A stretch of DNA of 7,060 bases from AWTP1-13 sp041288195. Lineage in GTDB: Bacteria; Pseudomonadota; Alphaproteobacteria; Rhizobiales; Hyphomicrobiaceae. Below are positions 5,811-7,060 of the stretch, piece after piece. Within the stretch, counting starts at the first letter, position 1, and each line of letters begins with the position of its first letter. Both the position numbers and the translations under genes were made by a program. The DNA lies in assembly GCA_041288195.1 (NCBI GenBank), contig JBGGME010000197.1, forward strand, positions 1-7,060. The letters run 5' to 3'. Below the pieces are notes generated by a model, which had not been told where the DNA came from, searched no databases, and worked only from the letters and a program-made list of their open reading frames with translations.

Positions 5811-6155
5811 TCACTTCAGCGAAAGGATGTAATCGGCAAGGTCCCGCACCTCGGACCCATCGAGGGGGGTTGCCGGCATTGGGCGATGCGGGGTCGTGAT
5901 GAAGGCCTGCAATCGCTCCGCGCTCCAGCCGAGGCCGGCAATTGCCCTGAAGCTCGGCACGTCCCTGCCCTGGAAGATGCTTCCCTGCCTGCCGTCCATG
6001 GCGTGGCACCCGGCGCAGGCCCGCTCGGCTATGCCCTGGCCCCGGACAATGCTCGACGGCGTTTGCGCCGCAGCCGGCACCGCGAACGCACAGGCAATCG
6101 CCACGATCGGCACAAGACGCCGCAGGACGCGACCATGGTGGGGCTCGCCGGACAT
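5811..6155 (-). CDS. Small exported monohaem class I cytochrome c
   Basis: A 114-residue precursor. Its signal peptide has an RR-containing n-region, a hydrophobic core VPIVAIACAFAV and AAA before Gln31. The mature domain carries the haem-binding CAGCH at residues 47-51, within ERACAGCHAMDG, and PMPATPL with M93 as the likely second axial ligand. It ends in DLADYILSLK, the usual C-terminal helix. This is a compact class I periplasmic electron carrier of about 84 mature residues. An in-frame ATG 11 codons upstream (6188) exists, but the ATG at 6155 has a strong AGGAGGAAGG ribosome site and gives a proper signal peptide, so it is preferred. The gene stands alone with no oxidase or dehydrogenase beside it, so its redox partner is unknown. 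It is divergent from the sensor gene at 6428. Confidence 0.88.
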   Translation of the reverse strand: MSGEPHHGRVLRRLVPIVAIACAFAVPAAAQTPSSIVRGQGIAERACAGCHAMDGRQGSIFQGRDVPSFRAIAGLGWSAERLQAFITTPHRPMPATPLDGSEVRDLADYILSLK

Positions 6156-6427
6156 CTCTGCCTTCCTCCTCGGTTTTCCGGGGTGCATGCGATGCCAGTC
6201 GGCTCGACCCCGCCTTGCGCCAGATCAAGCCTCACGCGACCGCCCCGACTCGAGCGTGCCGCTCATGGCCCGTGCCAGCCCGATATAACTGCGCGGGCCG
6301 TATGCCTAAATTCCGCGTAAACCACCCGAGCCCCGGTCCGCGTCAACGTGACCAAGTCAGGGCGGCTCGGGGGTTGACCCTGCAGGGGAAAAATGTCCTG
6401 GCTTGAATGTCCCGGGATGAAACGCAA
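6156..6427. promoter_or_regulatory. Divergent intergenic region between cytochrome c and sensor genes
   Basis: This 272-bp region must hold the start signals of both divergent genes. A small AT-richer patch around 6283-6320 (containing ATATAA and AAATTCCGCGTAAACC) stands out from the GC-rich background. TTGACC at 6374-6379 resembles a -35 box on the plus strand but has no convincing -10 at 16-18 bases. No operator palindrome was recognised. Confidence 0.3.
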
Positions 6428-7060
6428 ATGGCGGTCGGAGATCACACGATTGAGCGTGCGCGCGGCGCTTGGATGCCGCATGCGGGCCGGCTGGCGCAAG
6501 CGGCAATGCAGGTCTGGCATCGGGGCAGGCCCGTTCTTCTGTCTTTCCTGCTTGTGGCCGCGACCACGCTGCTCCTGCTAGGGATCGACCGCGTGTTCGG
6601 GATCGCGCACGTCTCCATCGCCTACGTCCTGCCCGTGCTCGTCGCGGCGACGATGCTGGGCCTCGTGCCGGCCCTCGTCGCGGCCGTCGCAGCCGTGGCC
6701 GTCTCGGCGTTCTTCTTCTATCCGCCCATCTACGACTTTCGCGTTGCCAGTCCCCAGCAGCTCATCGACCTGACGATGTTCGTCATCGTGGCGGTCACGA
6801 CGGGCCAGCTCGCCGCCGCCGCGCGCGCCAATGCCGTCCGGGCGAAGGAGCGGGAGGCCGAGATCCGCGCGCTCTACAATTTCTCCCGCCGGCTTGCAGT
6901 CGCCACCGAGCCTGCCGAAATTTCCGCCGCGGTGCAGGATCATCTGAGCGCCATGACGGGCCGCCGCGTCGTCTATTTTGCCGCGGACCAGCCCGCTAGC
7001 CCCTCGGATCGGCGCCAGTCCGGACCATCGATACCCAATGCGATCCGCGACGCCGTCGAC
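6428..7060 (+). CDS. KdpD C-terminal-like membrane sensor (DUF4118; probable histidine kinase), cut by window edge
   Basis: The frame opens after an in-frame TGA at 6404 and stays open to the window end, giving 211 visible residues from ATG 6428. ATG 6407 is an in-frame alternative; GGGA about 10 bases upstream favours 6428. After a short cytoplasmic leader, four membrane helices (about residues 35-53, 59-76, 79-97, 114-134) form a DUF4118 domain including FFFYPPIYDFRV, the counterpart of the FFTEP segment of KdpD. A charged helix, AKEREAEIRALYNFSRRLA (about 138-156), matches the KdpD linker before its GAF region, which begins near TEPAEIS. In KdpD this part senses potassium or ionic state and controls a histidine kinase that phosphorylates KdpE. 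Here the large N-terminal KdpD/Usp domain is absent, so this is a free-standing KdpD-C-type sensor. The kinase domain lies beyond the window, so kinase activity is inferred. Confidence 0.85.
   Translation, partial: MAVGDHTIERARGAWMPHAGRLAQAAMQVWHRGRPVLLSFLLVAATTLLLLGIDRVFGIAHVSIAYVLPVLVAATMLGLVPALVAAVAAVAVSAFFFYPPIYDFRVASPQQLIDLTMFVIVAVTTGQLAAAARANAVRAKEREAEIRALYNFSRRLAVATEPAEISAAVQDHLSAMTGRRVVYFAADQPASPSDRRQSGPSIPNAIRDAVD

Noticed and set aside
5107..6228. Long minus-strand frame of 373 codons
   Set aside because: It overlaps the cytochrome c and coiled-coil genes in another frame, and its composition (Arg, Ala, Gly, Pro) is that of a shadow frame. Only its last 41 codons look plausible on their own.
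6263..6520. Minus-strand frame of 85 codons overlapping the sensor gene start
   Set aside because: No ribosome site and no domain. It overlaps the leader of the clear KdpD-like frame.

Overview
The window is GC-rich DNA, most likely from a soil or rhizosphere-type alphaproteobacterium (Bradyrhizobium-, Reyranella- or Rhodospirillales-like). The evidence is the strong G/C bias at third codon positions, the mix of catabolic and oxidoreductase families, and a PagL-type outer-membrane protein with the motif HMSNAGLCDRN. The taxon is an inference, because no rRNA or other marker gene is present. No tRNA, rRNA, CRISPR array, transposase or phage gene was seen.

Left part (1-1798). The N-terminal third of a DHA2/EmrB-type MFS drug transporter runs off the left edge on the minus strand. 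Upstream of it, on the same strand, lies a zinc-binding GFA-family (Mss4-like) protein. That gene diverges from a plus-strand 2-keto-4-pentenoate hydratase family enzyme. A reasonable sigma-70-like promoter for the hydratase lies in the 86-bp gap.

Middle (1799-3619). A 158-bp intergenic palindromic repeat (1827-1984) has perfect 18-bp outer arms and near-perfect inner arms. It separates the hydratase from a plus-strand metallo-beta-lactamase-fold hydrolase with a complete HxHxDH~H~D~H metal set. The hydrolase converges on a minus-strand acyloxyacyl hydrolase (PagL-like lipid A deacylase) with a signal peptide and no ATG start.

Right part (3855-7060). Minus-strand genes follow: an LLM-class (Rv2161c-like) flavin/F420-dependent oxidoreductase; a 69-residue Gln-rich orphan protein; a possible 41-residue membrane peptide; a 66-residue coiled-coil protein; and a small exported monohaem cytochrome c. 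Divergent from the cytochrome is a plus-strand membrane sensor of the KdpD C-terminal type (DUF4118, then the start of a GAF-like region), which runs off the right edge. It starts directly at the membrane domain, so it lacks the N-terminal KdpD/Usp part.

The genes do not form one obvious pathway. The layout is a set of mono- or bicistronic units for small-molecule turnover, efflux, envelope modification and signalling. I found no convincing new multi-gene system. The best second-look items are the nested palindromic repeat, the run of three small orphan ORFs between the LLM gene and the cytochrome gene, and the start and active-site questions in the PagL-like gene.
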